Assembly (NCBI GenBank): GCA_000433915.1
Contig: HF993633.1
Span: 1 to 56,411 of the forward strand
Length of the DNA stretch: 56,411 bases
Origin: Clostridium sp. CAG:793
Lineage (GTDB): Bacteria > Bacillota > Clostridia > TANB77 > CAG-508
Reading direction: 5' to 3'
Numbering within the stretch: position 1 is the first letter of the stretch; every line of letters starts with the position of its first letter. The notes under the pieces are model-generated. The model was not told where the DNA came from. It searched no databases and saw nothing but the letters and a program-made list of their open reading frames with translations. This document shows, in pieces, positions 8,617 through 16,726 of this stretch. A program made the translations under genes and the position numbers.

Positions 8617-10989
8617 ATGATATTAAGTACAAATTTTCTAAAAGATTATTTAGATGTAAATATAAATGATAAAAAAGATGTACATGAATTAGCTGAAAAA
8701 ATGACTAAAGTAGGAAATGAATATGATTCATGTGGAATGATAATTAATACAGATAAACTTATAATTGGTGAAGTTATGGAATGCGTAGAACATCCTGATT
8801 CTGACCATTTACATGTGTGCCAAGTAAATGTAGGAAATGGACAAGTTTTGCAAATAGTATGTGGAGCTCCTAATGTAAGAAAAGGGCTAAAGGTTATTGT
8901 TGCAACAAATGGAACTCATTTACCAGGAGGAGAAATCAAGAAATCTGTAATAAGAGGACAAGAATCTAATGGAATGTTATGCTCTATTGCAGAACTAGGA
9001 GTAGATAGTAAATTCTTAAAAGAAGAAGATAAGGCCGGAATACATGAATTACCAGCAGATGCACCAGTGGGGGAAGATGCTGTAAAATATATGGGCTGGG
9101 AAGATGGTGTAATTGACTTTGAACTAACAGCCAATAGAGGAGACTTACTTAGCATATTAGGTATGGCGTATGAAGTTGGTGCAATATATGATAAAGAGGT
9201 AAAGCCAATCGATTTATCACATAAAAATACTGGAAAATTAGATTTTAAATTAAATATAAAAACAGAAAATTGTTCATTATTTTTAGCAAGAAAAGTGGAA
9301 AATATTCATATATCAGAAAGCACACCTGAAATAAAAGAAAAGCTTATGGCATCAGGAATAAGACCAATAAACAATGTAGTAGATATAAGCAATTATGTAA
9401 TGCTTGAAACTGGACAACCATTACATTTCTATGATGCAGATAAACTTAGAGGAATGCTTGAAGTAAGAATGGCAGAAAAAGGAGAAAAGCTAATTACATT
9501 AGATAAACAAGAAAGAACTTTAAGTAGTGAAGATATAGTAATTTCAGATGGAACAAGAGCAATAGGACTAGCCGGAGTAATGGGAGGTCTTGATACAGAA
9601 ATAACTGAAAATACTAAAAATGTAATTATTGAATCAGCAATATTTGATAATGTAAAGATCAGAAAAACTTCAAATAAGATTCTTAGAAGTGAAGCAAGTA
9701 ATCGTTTTGAAAAAGGACTAGATCCAAACAGAACATATATGGCTATTGAAAGAGCATGCAACATGCTAGAAAAATATGCTGATGGAACAGTAATAGATGG
9801 TACAGAAATTTATGATAAATCAAATAAAGAAGAAAAAAGAATTGAAATTACTGTAAAAAATATCTGTGATATATTAGGAACAGAAATAAGCAAAGAAGAT
9901 ATATTAGATGTATTCAGAAAGCTAGATTTCAAAGCCCAATTAAAAGAAGACAAGATGATAGTAATCGTTCCAACAAGAAGAATGGATATTAGTATTAAAG
10001 AAGACTTAATTGAGGAAGTTGGAAGAATATATGGAGTGGATAATATTCAAGGAAAGACAATGATTTTGCCTGTAAAAAAAGGAACTTATGATAATGTAAC
10101 TCGTGAAATAAGAAATAAAATGGTTAACTTAGGACTTAATGAAACATTGTCATATTCATTAGTAAATCCAAAAGAAAGCGATATGTTTACTAAACATAAT
10201 AAAGAATCAATAGGAATATTAGCTCCTTTAACAGAAGAAAGAAGCTATTTAAGACAAAGTTTAGTAACATCATTATATAAAATATATGAATATAATAAAT
10301 CACATTCAATTCAAGATATACATTTATTTGAAATTGCGAAAACATTTTATAAAGAATCAGATAAACTTGTAGAGGAAAATAAACTTGCATGTTTAATGAC
10401 AGGCGAATATTTCTTAGGATTACAAACAAAGAAAGTTGATTTTTACATAATAAAAGGTATTGCAGAAGAAGTACTTGATTATCTTGGATATAATGGAAGA
10501 TATAGCTTTATTGCTGATAACAGTAAGATTTCAGAAGATATGCATCCAGGAAAATCAGCTATAATATCTGTTAATAATGATACAATAGGAATGATTGGAA
10601 GAATAAATCCAGTTATATGTGAAGACGAAGTTTATGTAATGGAAATAAATCTTGACAAATTGCTAAGTAAAAAGGTTGGAAAAATGAAATATAAAGAAAT
10701 ATCAAAATTCCAATCTGTAAAGAAAGATATTTCGATATTAGTTGATGAAAATATTATGGCTCAAGATTTACAAAAAGCAATAAAAAATTCAGGTGGAAAA
10801 TTACTACAATCAGTTAATGTATTTGATGTATATAATGGCAAGGGAATTCCAGAAGGCAAGAAGAGTATTGCTTTTTCAGTAGAATTGGGAGATAGCACAA
10901 AAACATTGACCGATGAAGAAATAAATGCAGTAATGAATAAAGTTACAGAAAATCTAAAAGCAAAATTTGGTGCAGAATTAAGAAAATAA
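8617..10989 (+). CDS. pheT: phenylalanine-tRNA ligase beta subunit
   Basis: PheT is the large non-catalytic subunit that positions tRNA and edits Tyr-tRNA-Phe. The 790 residues show the expected order: an EMAP/tRNA-binding domain near the N-terminus (LIIGEVMECVEHPDSDHLHV, VCGAPNVRKG), the B3/B4 core (about 210-390, RPINNVVDISNYVMLETGQP), the B5 domain (about 405-470), a pseudo-synthetase domain, and a C-terminal anticodon-binding FDX-ACB domain (from about 695, FQSVKKDISILVDENI). It is co-transcribed with pheS under the T-box. Confidence 0.98.
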   Translation: MILSTNFLKDYLDVNINDKKDVHELAEKMTKVGNEYDSCGMIINTDKLIIGEVMECVEHPDSDHLHVCQVNVGNGQVLQIVCGAPNVRKGLKVIVATNGTHLPGGEIKKSVIRGQESNGMLCSIAELGVDSKFLKEEDKAGIHELPADAPVGEDAVKYMGWEDGVIDFELTANRGDLLSILGMAYEVGAIYDKEVKPIDLSHKNTGKLDFKLNIKTENCSLFLARKVENIHISESTPEIKEKLMASGIRPINNVVDISNYVMLETGQPLHFYDADKLRGMLEVRMAEKGEKLITLDKQERTLSSEDIVISDGTRAIGLAGVMGGLDTEITENTKNVIIESAIFDNVKIRKTSNKILRSEASNRFEKGLDPNRTYMAIERACNMLEKYADGTVIDGTEIYDKSNKEEKRIEITVKNICDILGTEISKEDILDVFRKLDFKAQLKEDKMIVIVPTRRMDISIKEDLIEEVGRIYGVDNIQGKTMILPVKKGTYDNVTREIRNKMVNLGLNETLSYSLVNPKESDMFTKHNKESIGILAPLTEERSYLRQSLVTSLYKIYEYNKSHSIQDIHLFEIAKTFYKESDKLVEENKLACLMTGEYFLGLQTKKVDFYIIKGIAEEVLDYLGYNGRYSFIADNSKISEDMHPGKSAIISVNNDTIGMIGRINPVICEDEVYVMEINLDKLLSKKVGKMKYKEISKFQSVKKDISILVDENIMAQDLQKAIKNSGGKLLQSVNVFDVYNGKGIPEGKKSIAFSVELGDSTKTLTDEEINAVMNKVTENLKAKFGAELRK

Positions 10990-10997
10990 GAAAAATT

Positions 10998-11030
10998 GAG
11001 TTTATATACAATAGTATATAGACTCTCTTT
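10998..11030 (+). terminator. terminator after pheT
   Basis: The 12-bp stem GAGTTTATATAC (10998-11009) / GTATATAGACTC (11014-11025), with one G-U pair, is followed by TCTTT. Confidence 0.75.
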
Positions 11031-11080
11031 GAAAATAAATTGCTGAGAAAACGAATATAATATAAAACTAAAAACAGGAT

Positions 11081-11117
11081 AAATGGAAATTATACTATGT
11101 ATGATTTCTATTTTTTT
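11081..11117 (+). terminator. second small terminator between pheT and the DUF2207 gene
   Basis: The stem AAATGGAAAT (11081-11090) / ATTTCTATTT (11104-11113), with one G-U pair, runs into a T run. It ends just before the promoter at 11119. Confidence 0.55.
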
Positions 11118-11118
11118 A

Positions 11119-11148
11119 TTGCAACTACTAGTGGAAATAGTATATAAT
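11119..11148 (+). promoter_or_regulatory. sigma-A-type promoter of the DUF2207 gene
   Basis: TTGCAA (11119-11124) and TATAAT (11143-11148) are 18 bp apart. Transcription would begin near 11155, which rules out ATG 11154 as the start codon and favours ATG 11172. Confidence 0.65.
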
Positions 11149-11171
11149 AGGAAATGAAAGGAGAAAGGGTG

Positions 11172-13094
11172 ATGAAGAAGATTAACATAAAACTAAAAGT
11201 TTCTGTTATTTTCTTAATACTAAGTATAATTGCTACAATATATTCAGCTAATGTATATGCTGATTCTGATTCGAGTCAAGTGCTTGATAATGTAGAATAC
11301 GATATACAAATAAATAGTGATGGCTCAATGGATGTTAAAGAACTATGGGACATCGATATTGAATATACTAATACTTTATTTAAGAAATTTAATAAAGATA
11401 CAAGCAAATATACTGAAATGACGAATGGAAAAGTAAGTATAATAGAAAATGGTGTTACAATTCCAATGACTAATTATGGACAATATGCATACCATGTTCC
11501 AACTAGTCAATATTACTTTATACAAGACGATTCATCTTATGAAATTGCATGGGGTACAGGATTAGAAAATTCAACTGGAAATAAGAAGTATTTGATTGAA
11601 TATCATGTTACTGGAGCGGTTGCTAAATATTCAGATGTTGCTGAATTGTACTGGCAAGTCTTTGGAGATAATTTTAATATTCCAATAAGAAAATTAACAG
11701 GAACAATAAAATTACCAAGTGAAGTACAAAATAAAAATGATATATACGTATGGGGCCATGCAAAAGAATTAAATGGGGAGATACATGCTACATCTAATGA
11801 TACGATTTCATTTGAAGTATTAAATAATAAAAGAAAAAGAATGGTTGAAATTAGAGTTGCATTTCCATCTTCAAGTCTAATTAGTTCAGATAGAACTTAT
11901 AATACTAATAAATTGAGTAGTATTATAAATGAAGAAACGAAATGGGCTAATGATGCAAATAGTCAAAGAATGAGAAGCCTTGGGATAGTATATGGAGTAT
12001 CTGGAATTATAGCAGTATTAATGATCTATGTAATTATACGAAATATATTATTTGCTAAAGGCATAGTAAAAATAGTTCCTACTCAAAGAATAGAATATTT
12101 TAGAGAGTTACCAAGAGCTGATGCGACACCAGCAGAGGCAAGATTTATAATAGACAAATCAAGTGATTCATTAGTTCAGCAATCAATAGGAAAAATATTT
12201 ATGGCTACAATACTTGATTTATCTTTGAAAAATGTATTAAAAATTGAACAAGTTACTGATGAAAAAGGTAAAGAAGATTCACGTATTACACTAATTGGAT
12301 ATGATGAAAGTGCTATAAAAGAAGATGAATTAAGAATAATAAAATTCTTAAAAAATGCAATCACATCAAATGGAACAAATGGCAATTCAATTACATTAAA
12401 AGAGCTAAAAAAATATATAAAGAAAAATTCAGAAAGCATAGTACTTTTGAAATCATGTATTGATGAATCTGTAAAGCACAATTTATTAAATCAAAATATA
12501 TTAAGTAAAGAAGCAATACAGCAGAGAAAATCAATGAAATATAATACATTGCCATATATCGTATTTATGTTAGGAATTGTGGTAACATGTTTTGTACCAG
12601 ATACGATTGATTATATGTTAGATAAATCATGGGTCGCTGTAACTATAGGTGTAGTTTCATTTGTTCTAGCAATTATATCTGCAATAGTTGCACAAAATAA
12701 AATAAATACATATACACAATCTGGTGTTGATGAGATGGAAAAATGGAAAGCATTTAGAAAATATATGACTGATTTCTCATTATTAAAAGAAAGGGACATT
12801 CCGGATCTAGTGATATGGGAACAATATCTTGTTTATGCAACAGCATTTGGAATATCAGAAAAAGTTATAGAACAACTTAAAATGGTATATCCAGCTTATA
12901 ATGATTCGAATTTTGCATACAATTATTCAACAATGTATATACTAATGAATACTGACTTTAATAGTAGCTTTAATTCAATAGGAACATCAATGAACTCATC
13001 ATTCTCGTCTGGCTCAGGAGGCGGAGGAGGATTCTCTGGTGGCGGCGGCGGAGGCCGGTGGCCGGAGGTGGTGGAGGAGGAAGATAATCTATAA
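11172..13094 (+). CDS. DUF2207 family membrane protein with Gly-rich tail
   Basis: The product has a signal-like first helix, an external beta-rich DUF2207 domain (VLDNVEYDIQINSDGSMDVK; WDIDIEYTNTLFKKF), a membrane helix near residue 280, a cytoplasmic segment, and two more helices (about 460-510). It ends in a Gly-rich tail (FSGGGGGG). The function of the family is unknown. ATG 11172 follows AAAGGAG and fits the promoter; ATG 11154 is too close to the -10 box. Oddity: the tail normally ends in pure glycines, but here it switches to RWPEVVEEEDNL. Another frame from 13061 reads AGGGGGGR and stops, so a one-base slip in this GC-rich repeat is likely. Confidence 0.82.
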   Translation: MKKINIKLKVSVIFLILSIIATIYSANVYADSDSSQVLDNVEYDIQINSDGSMDVKELWDIDIEYTNTLFKKFNKDTSKYTEMTNGKVSIIENGVTIPMTNYGQYAYHVPTSQYYFIQDDSSYEIAWGTGLENSTGNKKYLIEYHVTGAVAKYSDVAELYWQVFGDNFNIPIRKLTGTIKLPSEVQNKNDIYVWGHAKELNGEIHATSNDTISFEVLNNKRKRMVEIRVAFPSSSLISSDRTYNTNKLSSIINEETKWANDANSQRMRSLGIVYGVSGIIAVLMIYVIIRNILFAKGIVKIVPTQRIEYFRELPRADATPAEARFIIDKSSDSLVQQSIGKIFMATILDLSLKNVLKIEQVTDEKGKEDSRITLIGYDESAIKEDELRIIKFLKNAITSNGTNGNSITLKELKKYIKKNSESIVLLKSCIDESVKHNLLNQNILSKEAIQQRKSMKYNTLPYIVFMLGIVVTCFVPDTIDYMLDKSWVAVTIGVVSFVLAIISAIVAQNKINTYTQSGVDEMEKWKAFRKYMTDFSLLKERDIPDLVIWEQYLVYATAFGISEKVIEQLKMVYPAYNDSNFAYNYSTMYILMNTDFNSSFNSIGTSMNSSFSSGSGGGGGFSGGGGGGRWPEVVEEEDNL

Positions 13095-13129
13095 TCCACA
13101 ATAAAATAAATGAAGTAAAGGAGAAAATA

Positions 13130-13720
13130 ATGGAAGATAATAATCAACAACAAAATCAAAATGGACAACAAAATTATACACAGCCACAAAATGAAAATAC
13201 AAATCAGAATTATACTAAACAATCAAATGAAAATATAAACCAAAATTATAATGGACAGCCAAATGGATATGCAAACCAGAATTATACAGCTCAACCAAAT
13301 GAATATGCAAATCCAAACTATGCACAGTATGCACAGCCCAATTATGCTCAACCACAAAATGGCTATACGCAAGCTAATTATGCTCAGCAACAATATAATA
13401 ATCCACAGGTAGAGGAGAAAAAGGAATCAGGAAAAGCACCTGTTATTTTAAGAATACTTAGCTTTTTTATCCCACTACTAGGATTAATCCTATTTATAGC
13501 AAATATATCAGAAAATAAAGAATATGCAAAATCTTGTGGAATACCTGCTTTAATTGGATTCATAATAGCAATATTAATTATACCAATAGCATTTGTAATA
13601 ATAGGACTCGCTATTTTTGGATTAGCATCATCATCTGATATAGCGTATAATAGATCTTATACAGATGATTATGGATATTATTATAATATAAATTCATCTT
13701 TTGATGACTACGATATGTAG
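13130..13720 (+). CDS. Q/N/Y-rich repeat protein with C-terminal membrane helices
   Basis: Residues about 1-95 consist of imperfect repeats of the type NQNYTxQPNEYAN and NYAQPQNGYTQ, a low-complexity prion-like sequence. A charged linker (EEKKESGKAP) leads into two membrane helices (about 105-122 and 138-162) and an acidic, Tyr-rich tail. The membrane part resembles DUF4190-like small membrane proteins; this is tentative. It starts 35 bp after the DUF2207 gene with the site AAAGGAG, so the two are probably co-transcribed. The function is unknown. Confidence 0.75.
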   Translation: MEDNNQQQNQNGQQNYTQPQNENTNQNYTKQSNENINQNYNGQPNGYANQNYTAQPNEYANPNYAQYAQPNYAQPQNGYTQANYAQQQYNNPQVEEKKESGKAPVILRILSFFIPLLGLILFIANISENKEYAKSCGIPALIGFIIAILIIPIAFVIIGLAIFGLASSSDIAYNRSYTDDYGYYYNINSSFDDYDM

Positions 13721-13759
13721 AATAATGTCGAATTTTGACAAACGAAAATTCTTTACATA

Positions 13760-13805
13760 AAGCGGATTGTGTGATATAAATACATCATACAATCTGTTTT
13801 GTTGT
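13760..13805 (+). terminator. terminator before recD2
   Basis: The stem GATTGTGTGAT (13765-13775) / ATCATACAATC (13784-13794), extended by wobble pairs at its base, is followed by TGTTTTGTTG. Confidence 0.7.
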
Positions 13806-13839
13806 ATGTATAAAGAAAAACTAAGTAGAAAGAAGAAAA

Positions 13840-16029
13840 ATGGAATTAACAGGAACAGTAGAAGATGTAATATATAAAAATGAATCAAATGGATATATGA
13901 TCGCTACATTTAATATGACTAGTGCAGATACAACGATTGTAGGATATTTGCCATTTGTAAATAAAGGTGACAGTTTAAAAATTATAGGAAAATTTGTAAC
14001 ACATCCTGATTATGGAGATCAATTTAAAGTTGATACATTTGAAAAAATAATGCCAGAATCATTAGATGCACTTGAAAAATATTTGGCAAATGGATTAATA
14101 AAAGGAGTGGGTCCTGCTACAGCTAAAAAGATAGTAAAGAAATTTGGTCAATCAACAGTTGAAGTATTAAAAAATGAGCCAGAGGAGCTAGCGAAAATAA
14201 AAGGAATAACAAAAGATAAGGCTAATGAGATATCGGAAAGCTTTATTGAAAATTGGGAGCTATGGCAGATTGTAGGGTATTTAGAAAAATTCGGAATAGG
14301 CCCACAAAGTGCTCAAACAATATTTAAGAAATTAGGAAATGATACAATAGGAAAAATAGAACAAGATCCATATGTATTAGAAGAATTAGGAATTAAAGTT
14401 GATTTTTCTCAAATAGATAAGATGGCTCTGCAAATTGGTATTGAGAAAAATAGTTTAAGAAGAGTTGGAAGCGGTATAAGACATGCATTAAATCTTTCAA
14501 CATATAATGGTCATTGCTGTGTATTAGAAGAAAACTTGATTACTTATGTAACACGACTATTAGGTGTATCAGAAGATGATGTTATTAGTGGAATAAAAGA
14601 ATTAAAGTCAAAAGGTCAGATACAAGATGAAGAAAGAGAAGAGATTGCAACAGTAAATGGCAAGACTGAAATGTGTTTGCAAAGATGGATATATTTGATG
14701 GATTATTATAATACTGAATTATATATAGCTAGACGAATATTAAGCCTAGAGCAAGCAGATAATTTGAAAAAGATTCCAAATATTGAAAAAGAGATAAAGA
14801 AAGTAAGTTCAATAGAATTATCAGACAAGCAAATAGAAGCAATAACATTGATAAATGAAAATAATGTTTCTATAATTACTGGTGGACCGGGAACAGGAAA
14901 AACAACAATTATAAAAACAATAATTGACTTATATAAGTCAAAAGGAAAGAAAACAGTGTTATGTGCGCCTACTGGAAGAGCAGCTAAGAGAATGACAGAA
15001 GCGACAGGAGAAGAGGCTAAGACTTTACATAGATTATTAGAGATAGGAAAATTCACAGAAGAAAAGCCTAATCCTGATATGGACGTAGCTCCAATAGATG
15101 CAGATGTAATAATAATGGATGAAGTTTCAATGGTTGATATATTTTTAATGAACTATGTATTGAAAGCTATTTTCAAAGGAACAAAGCTTATATTAGTAGG
15201 AGATATAGACCAGCTTCCATCAGTAGGACCAGGAAGTGTATTAAAAGATTTTATAGAATCAAAGAAAATTCCATATATTACTCTTAATAAAATTTTTAGA
15301 CAAGCTGCTAAAAGTAAAATAATCGTAAATGCACATAAAGTAAATGATGGAATAGAATTTTTAGACGAAGTAAGTAGTAATGAAGATACAATAGATGATT
15401 TTGATTTTATACAAGAAAACAATCCTAAAAAAGTACAGGAAATGATACTTGACATATATGATAAAGATACACAAATAATTACTCCAACTAAAAAAGGTGA
15501 CTTAGGAACTAAAACCCTAAACCAACTTATACAGGAAAAATATAATCCTTATGAAGATTATAAAACTGAGAAGAAATTTGGTGATATAATTTTTAGAGAA
15601 GGCGATAAAGTAATGCAAACTAAAAATAATTATGATATTACATGGGTAAGAGGAACAGAAATAAGTTCAGGAATATTTAATGGAGAAATGGGAATAATTA
15701 CTGAGATTGATGCAAGAGAAGGAAGAATTAAGATACAATTTGATGATGACAAAATTGCGATATATGAAAATGCTGATCTGGAACAGTTAGAACATTCGTA
15801 TGCAATAACTGTGCATAAATCACAAGGAAGTGAATTTAAAGAAGTCATATTGCCAATAGTTCAAGCAGCTCCAATGTTATTAACCAGAAATCTTTTATAT
15901 ACAGGAATGACAAGAGCTAAGAATAGACTTATTATTTTAGGAAATAAACAAACAATTAATTTTATGATAAATAATGTAAATACTAAAAAAAGAAATACAG
16001 GATTAAAATATAAATTAGAAAATATGTAA
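13840..16029 (+). CDS. recD2: RecD2-type ATP-dependent DNA helicase
   Basis: This is a superfamily 1B 5'-3' helicase without RecBC, with a role in DNA repair and replication-fork maintenance. The 729 residues contain an N-terminal OB-like part (about 1-75), helix-hairpin-helix segments (GLIKGVGPATAKKIVKKFG; ELAKIKGITKDKANEI), Walker A GGPGTGKT (348-355), Walker B VIIMDEVSMVD, the motif VGDIDQLPSVGPG, and C-terminal motif VI (YAITVHKSQGSEF; LLYTGMTRAKNRLII). The start ATG has the site AGAAAGAAG. It is followed after 16 bp by comF. Confidence 0.95.
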   Translation: MELTGTVEDVIYKNESNGYMIATFNMTSADTTIVGYLPFVNKGDSLKIIGKFVTHPDYGDQFKVDTFEKIMPESLDALEKYLANGLIKGVGPATAKKIVKKFGQSTVEVLKNEPEELAKIKGITKDKANEISESFIENWELWQIVGYLEKFGIGPQSAQTIFKKLGNDTIGKIEQDPYVLEELGIKVDFSQIDKMALQIGIEKNSLRRVGSGIRHALNLSTYNGHCCVLEENLITYVTRLLGVSEDDVISGIKELKSKGQIQDEEREEIATVNGKTEMCLQRWIYLMDYYNTELYIARRILSLEQADNLKKIPNIEKEIKKVSSIELSDKQIEAITLINENNVSIITGGPGTGKTTIIKTIIDLYKSKGKKTVLCAPTGRAAKRMTEATGEEAKTLHRLLEIGKFTEEKPNPDMDVAPIDADVIIMDEVSMVDIFLMNYVLKAIFKGTKLILVGDIDQLPSVGPGSVLKDFIESKKIPYITLNKIFRQAAKSKIIVNAHKVNDGIEFLDEVSSNEDTIDDFDFIQENNPKKVQEMILDIYDKDTQIITPTKKGDLGTKTLNQLIQEKYNPYEDYKTEKKFGDIIFREGDKVMQTKNNYDITWVRGTEISSGIFNGEMGIITEIDAREGRIKIQFDDDKIAIYENADLEQLEHSYAITVHKSQGSEFKEVILPIVQAAPMLLTRNLLYTGMTRAKNRLIILGNKQTINFMINNVNTKKRNTGLKYKLENM

Positions 16030-16045
16030 GAAAAGAGGAAAAAAT

Positions 16046-16696
16046 ATATTAGATAAAATATTAGACTTAATATATCCACCTAAGTGCGGAATATGTAATA
16101 AAATAGGAAATGTTATTTGCGAACAATGTTATCAGAAAATAAAAAAGTATGAAATAACAAATCAATATACAGATACATTTTTCGCTTATAGATATGAAGG
16201 AATTGTTAGAGATCTTATAATTAAATACAAATTTGATGATAAATCATATTTGTATAAATTGTATGCACAATGCTTAATAAAAAATGAAAAACTATGTAAA
16301 TTTATTTTAAGATATGATACAATTATTCCAGTACCACTTCATAGTAAGAGAAAAATGGTAAGAGGCTATAATCAAGCTCAGCTAGTAGCAGAAGAAGTGA
16401 TAAAGAGATTAAATAAAGAATATTATGTAAATTCTAATATAGTATGTGAAAATAATGTATTGATAAAAACAAAAAATTTACAGCCACAGAGTAAAAAGAG
16501 AGTAGATAGTCGTTTTAATGAAATAAAAGACGCATTTAAGGTACAGAATAAGGAAAAAATAGTTAATAAAAAAGTTCTAATATTTGATGATATATATACA
16601 ACTGGAAGTACGGCTAATGAATGCAAGAGAGTGCTTGCTAATAGTGGTGCGAAAAAGGTAGGTATATTAACAATTGCAAAAGATTATATAGAATAA
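16046..16696 (+). CDS. comF: ComF family amidophosphoribosyltransferase-like protein, apparent ATA start
   Basis: ComF/GntX proteins have an N-terminal zinc finger and a phosphoribosyltransferase fold; ComF takes part in DNA uptake. Reading from the ATA at 16046 gives ILDKILDLIYPPKCGICNKI, with zinc cysteines CGIC and CEQC, then RYEGIVRDLIIKYKFDD, VPLHSKRKMVRGYNQAQLVA, and the PRPP loop VLIFDDIYTTGST. No ATG, GTG, TTG or CTG occurs between the in-frame stop at 16016 and the zinc finger. GAGGA (16035-16039) is ideally placed for ATA 16046, where relatives have Met. The first ATG (16250) would remove the whole finger. Either a rare AUA start or an ATG-to-ATA change. Confidence 0.85.
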   Translation: MLDKILDLIYPPKCGICNKIGNVICEQCYQKIKKYEITNQYTDTFFAYRYEGIVRDLIIKYKFDDKSYLYKLYAQCLIKNEKLCKFILRYDTIIPVPLHSKRKMVRGYNQAQLVAEEVIKRLNKEYYVNSNIVCENNVLIKTKNLQPQSKKRVDSRFNEIKDAFKVQNKEKIVNKKVLIFDDIYTTGSTANECKRVLANSGAKKVGILTIAKDYIE

Positions 16697-16726
16697 AGAA
16701 CAATAGAAAAAGAAAGGAGCAATAAA

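Noticed and set aside
11154..11171. DUF2207 gene starting at ATG 11154
   Set aside because: It lies only 5 bp after the -10 box and would leave no leader; AAAGGAG serves ATG 11172.
12923..13222. Minus-strand open frame rich in proline
   Set aside because: It is the shadow of the Gly-rich tail of the DUF2207 gene and has no ribosome site.
16250..16696. comF starting at ATG 16250
   Set aside because: This would remove the zinc finger and part of the core; the sequence upstream is plainly ComF and has a ribosome site.
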